From positions 9,279,647 through 9,343,646 of the forward strand of contig CM025851.1 in NCBI GenBank assembly GCA_003952965.2: a stretch of 64,000 nucleotides of DNA, written 5' to 3'. Below, in pieces: positions 61,610 through 64,000 of this stretch. The position numbers were made by a program, and so were the translations under genes. Below the pieces are notes generated by a model, which saw nothing but the letters and a program-made list of their open reading frames with translations, did not search any database and had not been told where the DNA came from. Each line of letters begins with the position of its first letter. Within the stretch, counting starts at the first letter, position 1. This DNA is from Morella rubra (lineage: Eukaryota > Streptophyta > Magnoliopsida > Fagales > Myricaceae).

Positions 61610-63354
61610 AAGATAGATTGAGGGCAAAGGATAAAGGGAAGAAACCCCGATGGCAGCTTTAGTGTTGGGAACTTTTGATACATTTTGTAGATGCTTTTGA
61701 TTGTTGTAATGGACATAGGCACTATTTTCTTGTCTATCTTCTGCCCATGTGTTATATATTTTCTGATATGTGCTCAGATATAGTTATTCTAGAGTTGGAC
61801 AGCCACTGTTTTGTAGAAAAGTGGCATATGCTTTTCATTTAGGACAGCCACTACTTAAATGACTTGTACTAGAATATAAGCAGGTGATTCGGAATGTATT
61901 GTCCATTTTCTAATTTAAATATAATGTCCATATAGCTTTGCATTTTGTGGTTGAAATATAATGTCCATATAACATATAAGTAGGTGATAGGAAATAAGCA
62001 CAACCAGCAAATAGTGGCACGTAATACTGAAGGAAATAAGCACAACTAGCAATTCATTGAACAAGAATAAAGTACACAACCTTATAATATACACATCCTT
62101 ATCATAATACACATCCTTGTCATAATACAATACAACTACAAAGAGACTACACAGTCACAAACTAAGTGACCAATGAGCAAACAAAAAACCAAATAGGCTA
62201 GTACCAACAGAGACATCTCATGCCGGTAACATGTGCTTTCAAATGACTACACAATCTAGTATTATATATTTGAGCAACCAAAACTCCAAAAAAAATACAC
62301 CAGCTGAAAACCAATGCACCCTTATAACCCATAATCTGGACCTCGACCTTTTTTCTCTCCAGTTGAATCTCACACCGATGTGCGCAGTAATGGCCTCAAT
62401 TTGGGCTCGTTGTTCATTAGTCATTGCCAATGGCTAATCGGTGTTGTGAAGCCATGACATCGATCTCCTCTCGATGTTGCACACTTATGGCTTCCATGTT
62501 ATTAGTTTGCTATCAGAGTTGTCCCTCAATTGATTCCTAAGGAGTTTCTTCACCAATCTTCTTCTCCTGCATTGCTTGGAGTTGCCGAATCACCCTTTGT
62601 CCATATGGGCACATCTTTGGATCTCTCCATGAAAAATAATTGCAGTGAGTGCCATTTTGCAATTAATTTACTATGTTATAATAAAACACATGTTAAAGTA
62701 AATGTGGGAACCATAACTCTAGTTAAAAAAATCTGTACAATTCACGACAACACAAAAAAGGCCCTAAATGTGGGGTCCAAAACTAACCTTGTACTTCAAC
62801 AGAGATCTTCACCAAATTTTTTCATCCATGAAGGCAGTGGTTGAAATTGCTCTCAAGTCGCAAAAACATCTGGAGGCCTCCATCGAGGATGCAGATTGTA
62901 CATTTCCAGAGCTACCAATAGTATATGATTTGGACATTTCAAAGGATGATGCTAAGACAAAACAAACTGACCCATTTTACTGACCCATTTTTCACCTGTG
63001 AATATTAACTCAACAATTGAACAACGAAACTAACTACAACAATAAATTCACCTATGAATAATCTCCACCTAAGAAATCGGCAAGCTTGAGAAGTACGCAT
63101 AATAAAATAAAAATACATTCCTTCGACAAATAAAAATGCATTCCTTCTAAGAAATCTAAGAATGAGCTAGATGAGAGGGGATATGGAGCAGGAGGAAGAC
63201 AGAAGAAGTACACATACCTTCAACTATGCGAATGGAGAGGACGGAGAGGTCGGTTGGTTCCTGATGGGGTGTGGAGGACAGCTTTGGTGAATGAAGAGGA
63301 TGGGGATAGCTTCGACAAAATAAAAGTGCTAGATCTGAAACCATAAAATGCACA
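61610..63354. other. MULE 3' region, no coding seen
   Basis: AT-rich spacer between the transposase tail and the right TIR. It has a short duplicated word, CTTATCATAATACACATCCT with variants, near 62085-62130. The small frames on either strand show no recognised domain. Confidence 0.45.
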
Positions 63355-63554
63355 GGGGCAATTCTGGAAAGGCAAGTAAGCTTCCAATATGTGCAACGCA
63401 CGTGAGGCCGAGTTTTGTCGATTATAACGGGATTTGACAGAGGACGATAATTGCAAATGTTTCATACTTATAGGAGGTAAATAGCAGTTTTTAAACTTAG
63501 GGGGACTGAATTGCAATTGACGCAAACCTATGGGGCGAACTATGTCTTTTCCCC
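63355..63554 (-). repeat. Right terminal inverted repeat of the MULE
   Basis: The partner of 56660-56858. Read in reverse it starts GGGGAAAAGACATAGTTCGC. Confidence 0.9.
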
Positions 63555-63578
63555 TAAAATGAAATTCACCGTTTTCTT

Positions 63579-63615
63579 TTCTTCTTCTTCTTCTTCTTCT
63601 TCTTCTTCTTCTTCT
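63579..63615. repeat. CTT trinucleotide microsatellite
   Basis: About a dozen CTT units, broken once near the end by CTCTT, just outside the MULE duplication. Confidence 0.9.
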
Positions 63616-64000
63616 CTTCTTTTTTTTTATTTTATTTTGATTTATATAACGTTCTTTATTATGGTGAAGTAAAATTGTAAAGCCACATGAGCAAATGTGT
63701 CAAATTAGTGTCAAATAAGAAAATAATTAAATAAATTAAATTTAAAAATTTAAAAAGTACATGTGTATTGCTTATTTTATTGCTTATATAAATATGCATA
63801 TACTTAAAACTATCCAATATTCTTTATTAAATAAATCTTACATGTCTATATCATAGATCATAATTGTAAATTTTCAAACAATTATTCTATTATATTGACT
63901 ACATGTGTATAAAAATATTATACACATTATAAAAATCTTTTATACTTAGTATTAAATACATATATTTATTTTACACTCTTTTTATAAAGTATAATAATCT
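63616..64000. other. AT-rich sequence, nothing identified
   Basis: Strongly AT-rich flank with no coding region or clear repeat. Confidence 0.5.

Larger units (their letters stand above)
56660..63554 (+). mobile_element. Mutator-like element (MULE), 6.9 kb, 200-bp TIRs, 9-bp duplication
   Basis: Inverted repeats of about 199 bp (56660-56858 and 63355-63554) start GGGGAAAAGACATAGTTCGC. They are flanked by a perfect 9-bp direct repeat TAAAATGAA (56651-56659 and 63555-63563). Both the TIR length and the 9-bp duplication are diagnostic of Mutator-like elements. Inside is a decayed MURA-type transposase gene on the plus strand. TIR divergence is modest, so the insertion is not very old. Confidence 0.93.

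Noticed and set aside
62239..62430. Minus-strand frame in the MULE 3' region
   Set aside because: Short, no family match recognised, ends in hydrophobic low-complexity sequence.

Overview
The window is nuclear DNA of a flowering plant, most likely a woody eudicot. The genes have many introns with GT-AG boundaries, the proteins belong to land-plant families (ASG1-like, A1 aspartyl protease, folate-biopterin transporter, PFA-DSP phosphatase, EXORDIUM-like, SKOR-type K+ channel), and most of the rest is plant transposon sequence. I cannot name the species. No bacterial operon, CRISPR array or rRNA gene was seen.

Layout. 1-5.1 kb: an intact six-exon ASG1-like gene on the minus strand, with three G-boxes (CACGTG) upstream. 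5.1-9.3 kb: gene-poor, holding two MITEs and a tRNA-derived SINE with a 13-bp target duplication. 9.3-12.6 kb: an intact two-exon aspartyl protease gene. 13.1-19.2 kb: a graveyard with a 5'-truncated LINE carrying an open RNase H frame, the last exon of a folate-biopterin transporter gene, the 3' exons of a phosphatase gene, and an EXORDIUM-like pseudogene with two compensating frameshifts.

19.4-54.7 kb is a nested transposon block. Going inward: a gypsy LTR of about 3.8 kb (22461-45354) holds a TRIM; the TRIM holds a CACTA element (22808-41195); the CACTA holds a copia-type LTR (31256-39567); that holds a second gypsy solo LTR (31828-38912, duplication CTCTC); and that holds a third solo LTR (32305-35715, duplication GTACT). 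Downstream, a fossil copia element carries an LTR-like repeat split cleanly by a 4.8-kb hAT element (49195-53961, 8-bp duplication). At 56.7-63.6 kb lies a 6.9-kb Mutator-like element with 200-bp terminal inverted repeats and a perfect 9-bp duplication. It sits just upstream of a probable first exon of an unidentified gene.

All transposase genes seen are broken. The most unusual signal is in the CACTA element: arrays of an 8-bp motif (GTYCGRAC and close variants) spaced at 10-11 or 19-22 bp, that is in steps of the DNA helix. They occur not only near the ends but also in the interior, on both sides of an extra gene of the 'putative plant transposon protein' type. The copia LTRs independently show paired GTGTCGACAC palindromes at the same two-turn spacing. 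These are the best candidates for something not yet described.
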